64,000 bases of DNA from Herbiconiux sp. (GTDB lineage Bacteria > Actinomycetota > Actinomycetes > Actinomycetales > Microbacteriaceae). Below the pieces are notes generated by a model. That model was not told where the DNA came from and did not search any database. It saw only the letters and a list, made by a program, of their open reading frames with translations. The stretch is taken from positions 1 through 64,000 of the forward strand of contig NZ_JAHFUY010000024.1 of assembly GCF_023264895.1 (NCBI RefSeq), given 5' to 3'. The stretch's first letter is position 1, and the number at the start of each line of letters is the position of its first letter. Position numbers and translations under genes: made by a program. Positions 27,487 to 36,375 of this stretch are shown here, piece by piece.

Positions 27487-27492
27487 TAGTCT
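27487..27492 (+). promoter_or_regulatory. -10 box of a probably leaderless gene
   Basis: TAGTCT followed by exactly six bases and the ATG at 27499; transcription would begin at or next to the start codon. Confidence 0.55.
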
Positions 27493-27498
27493 GGCCGC

Positions 27499-27894
27499 AT
27501 GGGACCGCAGCCGCTCTTCGTCGCAGCCGCCGCGAGCTATACGGCGAACTGCGCGCTGGGCGCATCCGTGGCCCTCCGCCTGGTCGACACGAGCGGATTC
27601 CGGTGGCTGCACCACGCCGTCTACATCGCCACCTGCGTGCTCGCCGCATCCGCTGCTCTGACGCCGTTCGTGCCGAGCGGCCCGGGCAGGCGAGGCAGGG
27701 CGCCGCATCCGCGCACCGCGCTCGCCGCCCTCGCCCTGGCACCGGCCGCGGTGCCCTTGGCGCTCATCCCCCGCATCAGCGCCCGCTCGAGCGGGCACGT
27801 GAAGCTCGCGCTCACGGCCGCACCCTTCTTCGTCGCCGGGCTCCTGCTCTCGGCGCGCCCCGCATCCGCTCGCCGCCGCCCTGGAGGGAAGTGA
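27499..27894 (+). CDS. Small membrane protein of unknown function
   Basis: 131 aa with four hydrophobic segments (near residues 5-28, 37-58, 73-92 and 104-122) and a basic C-terminal tail SARRRPGGK. No family recognised. It appears leaderless, and its stop lies one base before the ATG of the nitroreductase gene, so they form one operon. A role beside a flavoenzyme cannot be guessed from sequence. Confidence 0.7.
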   Translation: MGPQPLFVAAAASYTANCALGASVALRLVDTSGFRWLHHAVYIATCVLAASAALTPFVPSGPGRRGRAPHPRTALAALALAPAAVPLALIPRISARSSGHVKLALTAAPFFVAGLLLSARPASARRRPGGK

Positions 27895-27895
27895 C

Positions 27896-28714
27896 ATGGA
27901 GTTCCTCGACGTCGTGCGACGACGGAAGACCACCAACGGGCCCTTCCGCCCGGACGCGGTGAGCCGGGAGCACCAGCGCCTCCTCATGGAGGTGGCCGGG
28001 CGAGCACCCTCGCAGCTGAACAGCCAGCCGTGGCGGTTCGTGCTCGTGGACGACCGCGCCGTGATCGAGCGGATCGCCGGCATCAGCGGCGAGAGCATGA
28101 CGGAGGCGATGTCGAACGGCACCTTCTTCGAGCGCTACAAGCCCTACTTCCGGTTCAGCGCCGACGAGATGCGGCAGAAGCGCAGCGGCATGCTCTTCGA
28201 CAAGCTCCCGGCGGCGCTCAGGCCCTTCACCAAGCAGGTCTTCACGCCCCGCGGGCAGAAGCTCATGAACACCTTCCGCGTGCCGCAGACCCTCGGCGAG
28301 GAGAACCGTGCACTCGTGGCGGGGTCACCGCTCCTGATCGGCGTCATGCTCGACCGCTCGGAGTACCGGCCCGGCGAACTGAGTTCCTTCTACTCCGTCT
28401 TCAGCATGGGCGCCGCGATGGAGAACATCTGGCTGACCACGGTGGAGCTCGGCATGGGCATCCAGTTCGTGTCCTTCCCCATGGAGGTGCCGGGCCGCTG
28501 GGCGCAGATCGAGGAGCTGCTCGGCGTGCCCGACGACCTCGAGCTGATGGCCGTCTACCGCCTCGGCTACCTCCCGCACGACGCGAAGCGGCCCGCGATC
28601 GACTGGTCGAGCCACGAACGCAAGCTGCCGTCGCAGTACGTCTTCCGCAACACCTGCGCCACTCCGGAGACCGGCTGGGACGAGGACGAGGCACCCGGAT
28701 CCCCTAGTCTCTGA
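27896..28714 (+). CDS. Nitroreductase-family flavoprotein
   Basis: 272 aa, GGAGG before the ATG. The N-terminus ([20 protein letters not shown], then [17 protein letters not shown]) has the FMN-binding features of the nitroreductase fold, with [17 protein letters not shown] later. Members reduce quinones, nitro compounds or enoates with NAD(P)H. The middle (RPFTKQVF...KLMNTFRVP) is longer than in minimal nitroreductases. The substrate is not predictable. It overlaps the -10 box of the next gene at its 3' end (TAGTCT at 28705-28710). Confidence 0.88.
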   Translation: MEFLDVVRRRKTTNGPFRPDAVSREHQRLLMEVAGRAPSQLNSQPWRFVLVDDRAVIERIAGISGESMTEAMSNGTFFERYKPYFRFSADEMRQKRSGMLFDKLPAALRPFTKQVFTPRGQKLMNTFRVPQTLGEENRALVAGSPLLIGVMLDRSEYRPGELSSFYSVFSMGAAMENIWLTTVELGMGIQFVSFPMEVPGRWAQIEELLGVPDDLELMAVYRLGYLPHDAKRPAIDWSSHERKLPSQYVFRNTCATPETGWDEDEAPGSPSL

Positions 28715-28745
28715 ATCACACCCGCTCGACGAAAGGCGCCGACGC

Positions 28746-29210
28746 ATGTCTCGTTCAGAACTCTCCGGCCCGGAATTCACCGGAGAAACCGCACTGCAGG
28801 CCGCGCCGTGGGAGCTCAAGCTCTCGTTCGCCCTGTGGCTCGCAGAGGCCATCCTCGGCATCGTGAACGGTGTGCTCGTGATCGCCGCCGCCGGCCTCGT
28901 GCTGGCCGTGGCCGGTGCCGACGGCGCTGCCGCCGAGGCGACGCTCGCCATCATGACCGTGATCGGCGTCGTGCTCATCCTCGTGGCCGTGTTCCGGATC
29001 GTGGCCACCGTGCTCATGCTGCGGGGCCGCGTCTGGGCCCGCAACACCCTCACGATCCTCGGTGTGCTCGGACTCTTCGGCATCATCCTCGAGTTCCAGG
29101 CCAACCCGGCCGTCGCGATCGCCCACGCGCTCGTGCTCGTGGTGGCCCTCATCACGATGTTCCTGCCCAACTCGAACGCCTACTTCCGGGCCCCTTTCCC
29201 CGCCAAGTAG
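28746..29210 (+). CDS. Four-helix membrane protein of unknown function
   Basis: 154 aa with four strong hydrophobic helices (about residues 26-58, 68-92, 100-118 and 122-142) and no catalytic motif. AAAGG precedes the ATG, and a TAGTCT -10 box lies 36 bp upstream inside the preceding gene. It resembles the small actinobacterial membrane proteins of the DUF-type found near stress genes; no specific name can be given. Confidence 0.72.
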   Translation: MSRSELSGPEFTGETALQAAPWELKLSFALWLAEAILGIVNGVLVIAAAGLVLAVAGADGAAAEATLAIMTVIGVVLILVAVFRIVATVLMLRGRVWARNTLTILGVLGLFGIILEFQANPAVAIAHALVLVVALITMFLPNSNAYFRAPFPAK

Positions 29211-29225
29211 CGGCGGTTAGCCCAG

Positions 29226-29264
29226 CCTCAGCTTGCTTGCGGAAGATTTCCAGCTGAGTAGCGT
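29226..29264 (+). promoter_or_regulatory. dps promoter with inverted repeat
   Basis: TTGCGG (29237-29242), 16 bases, then TAGCGT (29259-29264) form a plausible promoter 32 bp before the dps ATG. ctcagc (29227-29232) and gctgag (29253-29258) flank the spacer, so a regulator dimer binding there would cover the -35. Candidate regulators include peroxide- or iron-responsive proteins; none is in the window. Confidence 0.45.
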
Positions 29265-29295
29265 TGCTGTCAGTAGGGACGAAAGGACACCGACC

Positions 29296-29781
29296 ATGAC
29301 TGAAGTCATCACCACCCCCACCAGCACCACGAGCCCCGATGTGGCCGCCGCGGCAGCCCAGTTCCTGAGCCCCGTGGTCATCGAGCTGCAGGCCCTCGCG
29401 GTCAACGGCAAGCAGGCGCACTGGCACGTGCGCGGATCGAACTTCATCGGTGTCCACGAGCTCCTCGACACCGTGGTCGAGCACGCCCAGGACTACGCCG
29501 ACACCGCCGCCGAGCGCGTCGTCGCCCTGGGACTGCCGATCGACGCCCGCATCCAGACGGTCGCCGCCAAGACCGGCACCGCCCCGATGCCCGCCGGCTT
29601 CCAGAAGTCGGATGCGACGATCGCGACCATCATCGGTCAGATCGACGTGGCGCTCGCCGTGGTCAACAAGGCCGTCAAGGAGCTCGCCGAGATCGACGCC
29701 TCCAGCCAGGACGTGGCGATCGAGATCGCCCGCGGCCTCGACAAGGACCGCTGGTTCCTCTTCGCTCACATCTCCGAGTAG
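29296..29781 (+). CDS. dps: Dps, DNA-protection ferritin-like protein
   Basis: 161 aa from the ATG at 29296 (AAAGGA upstream). The intersubunit ferroxidase centre is visible: His residues in QAHWHVRGSNF and the Asp/Glu of HELLDTVVEHAQDYADTAAE. Dps forms a dodecamer that oxidises ferrous iron with peroxide and shields DNA. The N-terminal tail is Thr/Pro-rich and not strongly basic. It ends with a very strong terminator. Confidence 0.95.
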   Translation: MTEVITTPTSTTSPDVAAAAAQFLSPVVIELQALAVNGKQAHWHVRGSNFIGVHELLDTVVEHAQDYADTAAERVVALGLPIDARIQTVAAKTGTAPMPAGFQKSDATIATIIGQIDVALAVVNKAVKELAEIDASSQDVAIEIARGLDKDRWFLFAHISE

Positions 29782-29796
29782 AGCCTCTTCCCCTCG

Positions 29797-29836
29797 CGAA
29801 CGGCGGGTGCACCCTTCGGGGCGCACCCGCCGTTCG
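29797..29836 (+). terminator. Strong terminator after dps
   Basis: cgaacggcgggtgc (29797-29810) pairs perfectly with gcacccgccgttcg (29823-29836). The loop itself contains ccc-ttcg-ggg, so a stable UUCG tetraloop caps the stem. It probably also blocks transcription from the convergent amidohydrolase gene that ends at 29877. Confidence 0.88.
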
Positions 29837-29876
29837 GCGTTCGCGGCCGCGCGGCGTCGTTCGGGGCCGGTCGGGG

Positions 29877-31385
29877 TCAGAGGCTCGTGTGCGTGGGGCG
29901 GCCGGCGAGGAGCGTCAGCGCGACCGGCATCGAGCGGAGCTCCGCGGGCGAGGCGGCGAGCGGATCGCGGTCGACCGCCACGAGGTCGGCCACGTCGCCC
30001 ACCGCGACGCCCTCGCGTCCCCGTGCCGACGCTGCGAGGGCCGCTGACACCGGGATGCGCTGCTCGGGGTGCCAGGGAGCCCGGCCGTCGCGCTCTCGAC
30101 CCACGGCGGCGGCGATCGTGACCCAGGGGTCGAGCGGCGCCACGGGGGCGTCCGAGCCGAGCGCGAGCTGCGCCCCCGCCTCGAGCAGGGCACCGAGGGC
30201 GAAGGCCCGCCCGGTGCGACCCGCCCAGAAGCGGTCGGCCACGTCGCGGTCGTCGAGCGCGTGCTCGGGCTGCACGCTCGCGACCGCGCCGAGCGCGGCG
30301 AAGCGCGGGAACTCCTCGGGCGCGAGCAGCTGCGCGTGCTCGATCGATCCCGTGCTGCCCGTGGCCGCGAAGGCGTCGAGCGCGAGGCGGTTGGCGTGGT
30401 CGCCGATCGCGTGCACGGCCACCGTGAACCCGGCGGCGCTCGCACGGGCGAGCAGGGGTTCGAGCTCGTGGGGCTCGACGGTGAGGACGCCGCGGGACGC
30501 CGGGAGGCCCTCGAGCCCCGGGTACTCGTCGAAGCAGAAGGCGGTGCGGGTGTTGAGCGATCCGTCGGTGATGACCTTGAACGGGCCCACCGTCACGAGA
30601 TCGGTCACCGCGTCGCCCGTCTGCAGGCCCTCGGCGATCGCGCGCTCGAGGTGCTGCGGGTAGACGCCGAACTCCACCCGCAGGAGGTCGTGGCCGGCGG
30701 CGGAACGCCGCTGCCAGACCTCGTGGTTCCAGGCCATCTCGAGGTCGACGACGCCCACGACACCGCGCGCGGCGGCGGCGCGGGCCGCATCCTGGGCCCA
30801 GGCGTCGCTCGTGGTGGTGGGCACGTCGTCGAGGGCGCGGTGCACCGCGAAGGCGTCCTCCTCGCGCAGCACGCCATCCGGATGCCCCGTGACGCCGAAC
30901 GAGGCGAGCGCGGCCGTGTTGAGCCAGCAGCAGTGCAGGTCGGCGCTGATGAGCACCACCGGGCGGTCGCCCGTGACGGCGTCGAGGGCGGCGGCCGTGG
31001 GGGCGTCGCTCCAGAGGCCGTCGCGGAAGCCGATGCCCACGAGGAGGGCGGGAGAGCCGGCCTGCCTCTCTCGTGCTGCTGACTCGGCCGACGCCGTCGT
31101 TGCGGCCGTTGCGGCCGCCACCAGCGCCACCGTCTCCGCGGCCGAGCGCGCGGTCGAGACATCGAGCCGCCGGGCCGACGACGCCCACTGGGTGAAGTGC
31201 ACGTGGTTGTCCCAGAGGCCGGGTACGAGCCACCGGCCGTCGAGGCGGATGCGCTCGGTGGCCGAGCTCGTCTCCACCACCCCGGCCGGGCCGATCCCGG
31301 TCACGACGCCGTCGTCGATCCGCACGTCGACCGGGGCGCCGGATCCGGGCAGGCGGGCACCCAGGAGAAGCAGGGAGCCCGTCAC
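29877..31385 (-). CDS. Amidohydrolase family protein (YtcJ-like)
   Basis: 502 aa with a GTG start one base after the upstream glycosylase stop. It is a metal-dependent hydrolase of the amidohydrolase 3 group: the beta-sandwich/TIM-barrel start VPGLWDNHVHFTQW carries the metal ligands His61 and His63, later HAIGDHANRLALDA supplies a third His, and SDAPVAPLDPW the conserved Asp. Substrates in this family are amide or ester bonds of small molecules, and the real substrate is unknown. No good Shine-Dalgarno is seen; coupling to the upstream gene is likely. Confidence 0.85.
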   Translation of the reverse strand: MTGSLLLLGARLPGSGAPVDVRIDDGVVTGIGPAGVVETSSATERIRLDGRWLVPGLWDNHVHFTQWASSARRLDVSTARSAAETVALVAAATAATTASAESAARERQAGSPALLVGIGFRDGLWSDAPTAAALDAVTGDRPVVLISADLHCCWLNTAALASFGVTGHPDGVLREEDAFAVHRALDDVPTTTSDAWAQDAARAAAARGVVGVVDLEMAWNHEVWQRRSAAGHDLLRVEFGVYPQHLERAIAEGLQTGDAVTDLVTVGPFKVITDGSLNTRTAFCFDEYPGLEGLPASRGVLTVEPHELEPLLARASAAGFTVAVHAIGDHANRLALDAFAATGSTGSIEHAQLLAPEEFPRFAALGAVASVQPEHALDDRDVADRFWAGRTGRAFALGALLEAGAQLALGSDAPVAPLDPWVTIAAAVGRERDGRAPWHPEQRIPVSAALAASARGREGVAVGDVADLVAVDRDPLAASPAELRSMPVALTLLAGRPTHTSL

Positions 31386-31386
31386 G

Positions 31387-32427
31387 TCAGGCCTGGTCCT
31401 TCGGGCACCAGTAGAGCTTGCGGGCACCGAACTCCTCGAGCACGATGTGGGTGCCGCAGAGCCGGCAGGGCAGGCCCTCGCGCTTGTAGACCCAGTGCCG
31501 GTCCTCGCGCTTGGCCATCGCCTTGGCGTAGGCATCCGGATCGAGGTCGTCCATCGTCATCATCTGCCCGGTGCGCACCCCGAGGTCGAGCAGGTAGGCC
31601 CAGTCGCGCCAGAGCGCCCGCGCCGTCTCCTCGGGCACGAGCTTGCCGGGGGTGTGCGGGTTGAGCCTCGCGCGGAAGAGCATCTCGGCCCGGTAGACGT
31701 TGCCGATGCCGCTCACGACCGACTGGTCCATGAGCAGCAGACCGATGGGGGTGGGCTTCCGGCGCACGACGTCGACGAAGCGCTGCTCGGCCTCGGCGGA
31801 GTCGTCGAGCAGCGGATCGGGGCCGAGCTTCGCGATCACGGCGTCGACCTCGGCCGGTTCGAGCACCTGGCAGGCGGTGGGGCCGCGGAGGTCGGCGACG
31901 GCGGTCTCGGTGAGCAGGCGCACGCGCACGGCGCCGACGGGCTCGGGCGGGAACGTCTCGAGCTCGCCCTCCTTCTCCTGCTCGGCCATCCGCACGCGGG
32001 CGAGCCGCGGGGCGCCGATGGAGCGCACGGAGTCCTCACCGTCGGCATCGTCGACGCCCATGGCTCCGGGTGCGATGTCGGCGAGGGCCCCCTCCGCCTG
32101 CTCGCCGAGACCGGCCGGCTCGTCGGTGCCGCGCTGGTTCGTCTGGCCCATCCGGCCGCCCGCCGAGCGGATGGTGGCGTCGGTGGTGATCTCGCCCGCG
32201 AAGTCCCACGCGCCGTAGATGCCGAGGTGCACGCGGAGCCACAGCACGCCGTCGAACTCGAGGAACATCTGCTTGCCCACGGCGCGCGACGCCGTCATCG
32301 TCTTGCCGTCGAGCATCGCCGCGCCGTCGACGAAGCGGGCCTGCGGCGAGCTCACCGCGATCCGTCGCCCCACGAAGTTGCGGGCGAACTGGCGCGCGAT
32401 GCGATGGACGGAATGACCCTCGGGCAT
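31387..32427 (-). CDS. Fpg/Nei-family DNA glycosylase/AP lyase (Nei2-like) with insertion
   Basis: 346 aa. The start MPEGHSVHRIAR gives the catalytic Pro2 and Glu3 of Nei/Fpg enzymes, which excise oxidised bases; SRAVGKQMFLEF carries the catalytic Lys loop, and SGIGNVYRAEMLF is the H2TH DNA-binding segment. The zinc-finger region reads CRLCGTH...YWCPKDQ: only three Cys are in the usual positions, the fourth being Asp. Between about residues 90 and 165 there is a low-complexity, Gly/Asp/Glu-rich insertion that makes the protein longer than normal. Second-last gene of the dsbA-rpiB operon. Confidence 0.9.
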   Translation of the reverse strand: MPEGHSVHRIARQFARNFVGRRIAVSSPQARFVDGAAMLDGKTMTASRAVGKQMFLEFDGVLWLRVHLGIYGAWDFAGEITTDATIRSAGGRMGQTNQRGTDEPAGLGEQAEGALADIAPGAMGVDDADGEDSVRSIGAPRLARVRMAEQEKEGELETFPPEPVGAVRVRLLTETAVADLRGPTACQVLEPAEVDAVIAKLGPDPLLDDSAEAEQRFVDVVRRKPTPIGLLLMDQSVVSGIGNVYRAEMLFRARLNPHTPGKLVPEETARALWRDWAYLLDLGVRTGQMMTMDDLDPDAYAKAMAKREDRHWVYKREGLPCRLCGTHIVLEEFGARKLYWCPKDQA

Positions 32428-32443
32428 GGAACGGCCGCGCCGG

Positions 32444-32932
32444 CTAGGCGTCGACGACGCGGTCGGCGATGGTGCCGGTGGTCTCGTACTCGGCCATCTG
32501 GGCGATCCGGCGCACGTGCCGCTCCTCGAACGAGAAGGGCTCCTCGATGAACCAGTCGATGAGGGCCGTGGCCTCCTCGAGGGTGTGCTGGCGGGCGCCG
32601 ATCGAGATGACGTTCGCGTCGTTGTGCTCGCGGGCGAGCTTCGCGGTGGCCTCGTTCCAGGCGAGCGCCGCGCGCACGCCCTTCACCTTGTTCGCCGAGA
32701 TCTGCTCGCCGTTGCCGGAGCCGCCGAACACCACGCCGAGCGACTCCACCCCGGCCTGCTGGTCCTGAACCACCGCGTGCGCGGCGTTGATGCAGAACGA
32801 GGGGTAGTCGTCGACGGGGTCATAGCTCTCGGGGCCGTGGTCGACGACCTCGTGCCCCTTCGCCGTCAGGTGATCCTGGATGTGCCGACTGAACTCGAGC
32901 CCGGCGTGATCGGTGCCGATGTGGATGCGCAT
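32444..32932 (-). CDS. rpiB: Ribose-5-phosphate isomerase B
   Basis: 162 aa from the ATG giving MRIHIGTDHAGLEF. It interconverts ribose 5-phosphate and ribulose 5-phosphate (EC 5.3.1.6) in the pentose phosphate pathway. Family landmarks are GTDHAG near the N-terminus, DYPSF, VVFGGSGNGEQISANKVKGV (phosphate and anion hole), and ANVISIGARQHT. It lies between the DsbA-like gene (14 bp) and the glycosylase gene (17 bp) on one transcript. The region before the ATG is AT-richer and has no clear ribosome-binding site. Confidence 0.95.
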   Translation of the reverse strand: MRIHIGTDHAGLEFSRHIQDHLTAKGHEVVDHGPESYDPVDDYPSFCINAAHAVVQDQQAGVESLGVVFGGSGNGEQISANKVKGVRAALAWNEATAKLAREHNDANVISIGARQHTLEEATALIDWFIEEPFSFEERHVRRIAQMAEYETTGTIADRVVDA

Positions 32933-32946
32933 GGGAATGAGTTTAT

Positions 32947-33558
32947 TTAGAACTGCGGCTCGCGCGTGCGCGACCGCTTCAGTTCGAAGAAGCCGTCGTA
33001 GGAGGCCGCCGCCACGATGCCGTCCCAGAGGGTGAGGGCGATCTCGCCCGTGGGGGCCGGGCTGATGACCGGGCCGAAGAAGGCCGTGCCGTTGACGGCG
33101 ATGACGGGGGTGCCGACGTCCTGACCCACACGGCCGATGCCGTCGAAGTGGGAGGCGCGCATGGCGTCGTCGTACTCGTCCGAGAGCGAGAAGGCGGCGA
33201 GGTCGGCGGGCAGGCCCACCTCGGCGAGCGCCGCGGGGATGACCTCGTCGGGGTCGAGGCTGCCGCCCGGGTGGATGCGCGTGCCGAGCGCGTCGTAGAG
33301 GGGCTTCACGACCTCCTTGCCATGGCGCTCCTGGGCCGCGGCCACGAGCCGCGTGTAGCGGAGGGCGCGCGGGAAGAAGGCCTTGTACTCCTCGGGGAGG
33401 TCGTGGTTGTCCTCGTTGAGCACGGCGAGCGACATGATGTGCCACGTCACCTCGAGGTCGCGGTGCGCGGCGACCTCGTCGACCCAGCGCGAGGTCATCC
33501 AGGCCCAGGGGCACGAGGGGTCGAACCAGAAATCCACCAGCGTCTTCTCAGAAGTCAT
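32947..33558 (-). CDS. DsbA/Rv2466c-like mycothiol-dependent thioredoxin-fold protein
   Basis: 203 aa, ATG with GAGGATGG upstream. The active-site region is VDFWFDPSCPWAW, the thioredoxin-fold CPxC motif with the second Cys replaced (CPWA), so a monothiol mechanism is expected. This matches the Rv2466c family, in which the protein uses mycothiol/mycoredoxin to reduce disulfides and nitro drugs. The C-terminal half carries the conserved VGTPVIAVNG cis-Pro loop. First gene of the operon and divergent from pepN. Confidence 0.85.
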   Translation of the reverse strand: MTSEKTLVDFWFDPSCPWAWMTSRWVDEVAAHRDLEVTWHIMSLAVLNEDNHDLPEEYKAFFPRALRYTRLVAAAQERHGKEVVKPLYDALGTRIHPGGSLDPDEVIPAALAEVGLPADLAAFSLSDEYDDAMRASHFDGIGRVGQDVGTPVIAVNGTAFFGPVISPAPTGEIALTLWDGIVAAASYDGFFELKRSRTREPQF

Positions 33559-33580
33559 ACGGCCATCCTCGCACCCGAAC

Positions 33581-33586
33581 TAGGCT
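33581..33586 (+). promoter_or_regulatory. Putative pepN -10 box
   Basis: TAGGCT lies 30 bp upstream of the pepN GTG in the 58-bp divergent region shared with the DsbA-like gene. A message starting near 33593 would carry the AAGGAGAG ribosome-binding site. Confidence 0.45.
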
Positions 33587-33616
33587 GATCGGGCAATCGA
33601 AGAAGGAGAGCATTCA

Positions 33617-36169
33617 GTGCCTGGAGAAAACCTCACCCGCGCAGAAGCCCGCGAACGCGCCTCGATCGTGGCCACCACGAGCTACGACGTGGCCCTCGAC
33701 CTCACGACGGGTCCCGAGACGTTCCGCAGCACCACCACGATCCGCTTCACCGCCACCCCGGGAGCCTCGACCTTCGTCGACGCCATCACCCGCACGGTGC
33801 ACGCGGTGACGCTGAACGGCGAGTCGCTCGACCCCGCGGAGGTGAGCGACGGTGTGCGCATCCAGCTGCCCTCCCTCGCGGCCGAGAACGAGCTCGTGGT
33901 CGACGCCGACATGATCTACACCAACACCGGAGAGGGCCTGCACCGCTTCGTCGACCCCGTCGACGACGAGGTCTACCTCTACAGCCAGTTCGAGGTGCCG
34001 GACTCGCGCCGTATGTTCGCGGTGTTCGAGCAGCCCGACCTCAAGGCCACGTTCGCCTTCACGGTCACGGCCCCCGACTACTGGGAGGTCGTGTCGAACT
34101 CCCCCACCCCCGAGCCCATCACCGCGGTCGAGGGCGAGTCGGCCACCTGGACCTTCGCCCCCACCCCGCGCATCTCGAGCTACATCACCGCTCTCGTGGC
34201 CGGCCCCTACATCGTGGAGCGCTCGAGCCTCACGAGCGCCGACGGCCGCGAGATCCCGCTCGGCGTCTTCAGCCGCGCCTCGCTCTCGCAGTACATGGAC
34301 GCCGACTACATCTTCGAGAAGACCCGCGAGGGCTTCGAGTTCTACGAGAAGCAGTACGACTTCCCCTACCCGTTCGAGAAGTACGACCAGCTCTTCGTGC
34401 CCGAGTTCAACGCGGGCGCGATGGAGAACGCGGGAGCGGTGACCTTCACCGAGACCTACGTGTTCCGCTCCAAGGTCACCGAGGCGGTGCGCGAGCGCCG
34501 GGTCATCACGATCCTGCACGAGCTCGCCCACATGTGGTTCGGCGACCTGGTGACCATGCGCTGGTGGAACGACCTGTGGCTGAACGAGTCGTTCGCCGAG
34601 TACATGTCGACCCTCGCCGCCGCCGAGGCCACGGAGTGGAAGGAGGCCTGGACCACCTTCGCCGCCATGGAGAAGAGCTGGGCCTACCGCCAGGACCAGC
34701 TGCCCTCGACCCACCCGATCGTGGCGCAGATCAACGACCTCGAAGACGTGCAGGTGAACTTCGACGGCATCACCTACGCCAAGGGCGCCTCGGTGCTCAA
34801 GCAGCTCGTGGCGTGGGTGGGCCAGGAGGAGTTCATGAAGGGCGTCGCGGCCTACGTGAACAAGCACCAGTTCGCCAACACCGAGCTCGTCGACCTGCTC
34901 ACCGAGCTCGAGACCACGAGCGGCCGCGACCTCACCGAGTGGTCGCAGCTCTGGCTCGAGACCGCGGGCGTCAACACCCTGCGGCCGGCCATCGAGTTCG
35001 ACGAGAACGACGTCATCACCTCGTTCGAGGTGCTGCAGGAGGCTCCGCTCGACTACCCGACGATCCGCCCGCACCGCCTGGCGATCGGCTTCTACGACCT
35101 CGAGGGCGACTCGCTCGTGCGCACCTACCGCGTCGAGCTCGACGTCGACGGCACCTCCACCCCGGTGCCCGCCCTCGTGGGCCGCGCCCGCCCGGCGCTC
35201 GTGCTGCTGAACGACGACGACCTCGCCTACGCCAAGATCCGCCTCGACGCGTACTCGCTCGACGTGGCGATCGAGCGCCTCGCCGGCATCGAGAGCCCCC
35301 TCGCCCGCTCTCTCGTGTGGGGTTCGGCGTGGGATGCGACGCGCGACGCCGAGACACCGGCCCGCGACTTCGTGCGGCTCGTTCTCGGCAACATCGCGAG
35401 CGAGACCGAGTCGACCACGATCCGCACCGTGCTCGGGCAGCTCGTGCTCGCCGCCACCTCGTACGTGGCTCCGGATGCGCGCGACGAGACCGTGCGGACG
35501 GCCGCGGACGCGCTGTGGAGACTCGCCCTCGACGCCGCCCCCGGCAGCGACGCGCAGTTCCAGTTCGTGAAGTTCTTCGCCGCCCTCGCGGGCACCGAGG
35601 AGCAGCTCGAGAACGTGTCGCACCTGCTGAACGGCACCGTCGTGCTCGAGGGTCTCGACATCGACACCGACCTCACCTGGGAGCTGCTCATCTCGCTCGT
35701 GGCGGGCGGCAAGGCCGGGGACGCCGAGATCGACGCGACGCTCGCCGCCGACAGCACGGCCTCGGGCCAGCAGTCGGCCGCGCACGCCCGCGCCGCCATC
35801 GCCACCCCGGAGGGCAAGGCGGCGGCGTTCGCCTCACTCGTCGAGAGCGATGCGGCACCGAACGCGATCGTGCGCGCCACGGGCCTCGGCTTCCAGCGCG
35901 GCACCGATCCCGCCCTGTTCGAGCCGCTCGTGGAGCGCTACTTCGCCTCGCTGCAGTCCCTCTGGGAGACCCGCAGCTACGCGATCGCCGCCTCCGTGAT
36001 CAACGGCCTCTACCCTGGCGCCCTCGCGAACCAGGCGCTCCGCGACGCGACGGCCGCCTGGCTCGACGCGAACCCCGAGCCCCCGGCCCTCCGGAGGATC
36101 GTGATCGAGAACCTCGCGGGTGTGGATCGGGCCCTGGCGGCACAGAAGAAGGACGCAGGCAGCAAGTAA
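33617..36169 (+). CDS. pepN: Aminopeptidase N (M1 family)
   Basis: 850 aa, GTG start with AAGGAGAG seven bases upstream. It removes N-terminal amino acids from peptides. The substrate-binding GAMEN motif occurs near residue 267 (FNAGAMENAG), and the zinc site is H301-E302-x-x-H305 with the third ligand Glu324 (NESFAEYM). The C-terminal ERAP1-like helical domain begins about residue 500. Length and motifs are normal. Three hairpins follow the stop. Confidence 0.96.
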   Translation: MPGENLTRAEARERASIVATTSYDVALDLTTGPETFRSTTTIRFTATPGASTFVDAITRTVHAVTLNGESLDPAEVSDGVRIQLPSLAAENELVVDADMIYTNTGEGLHRFVDPVDDEVYLYSQFEVPDSRRMFAVFEQPDLKATFAFTVTAPDYWEVVSNSPTPEPITAVEGESATWTFAPTPRISSYITALVAGPYIVERSSLTSADGREIPLGVFSRASLSQYMDADYIFEKTREGFEFYEKQYDFPYPFEKYDQLFVPEFNAGAMENAGAVTFTETYVFRSKVTEAVRERRVITILHELAHMWFGDLVTMRWWNDLWLNESFAEYMSTLAAAEATEWKEAWTTFAAMEKSWAYRQDQLPSTHPIVAQINDLEDVQVNFDGITYAKGASVLKQLVAWVGQEEFMKGVAAYVNKHQFANTELVDLLTELETTSGRDLTEWSQLWLETAGVNTLRPAIEFDENDVITSFEVLQEAPLDYPTIRPHRLAIGFYDLEGDSLVRTYRVELDVDGTSTPVPALVGRARPALVLLNDDDLAYAKIRLDAYSLDVAIERLAGIESPLARSLVWGSAWDATRDAETPARDFVRLVLGNIASETESTTIRTVLGQLVLAATSYVAPDARDETVRTAADALWRLALDAAPGSDAQFQFVKFFAALAGTEEQLENVSHLLNGTVVLEGLDIDTDLTWELLISLVAGGKAGDAEIDATLAADSTASGQQSAAHARAAIATPEGKAAAFASLVESDAAPNAIVRATGLGFQRGTDPALFEPLVERYFASLQSLWETRSYAIAASVINGLYPGALANQALRDATAAWLDANPEPPALRRIVIENLAGVDRALAAQKKDAGSK

Positions 36170-36182
36170 CAGATGCTGGCTG

Positions 36183-36284
36183 CTGCGGGGGCCGTGCTTC
36201 GCGCGGCCCCCGCAGGCTGCGCCGCCGCCTCTGCGGCGCAGCGCGACATGTGGGGTTCCGGTCGCTTCGCGGCCGGGACCCCAC
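36183..36284 (+). terminator. Three tandem hairpins after pepN
   Basis: Hairpin 1: ctgcgggggccg/cggcccccgcag (36183-36194 with 36204-36215). Hairpin 2: gctgcgccgc/gcggcgcagc (36216-36225 with 36233-36242). Hairpin 3: a 16-pair stem 36250-36265 with 36269-36284 around a three-base loop, including two G-T pairs. All are perfect or nearly so, and they are packed within 102 bp. The first lies 14 bp after pepN, the last 92 bp before mscS. They probably terminate pepN, but three in a row is unusual. Nothing else is seen in the 206-bp gap except an mscS -10 candidate (TAAGAT at 36361). Confidence 0.7.
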
Positions 36285-36375
36285 CCTGGGTCGTCGAGTA
36301 CGGCCCGTTGCGTTCGTCTCCCCCAGGAGGTCACCTCAGGGTGTACTAAGCGTGCCCGCCTAAGATCTTCCACCT

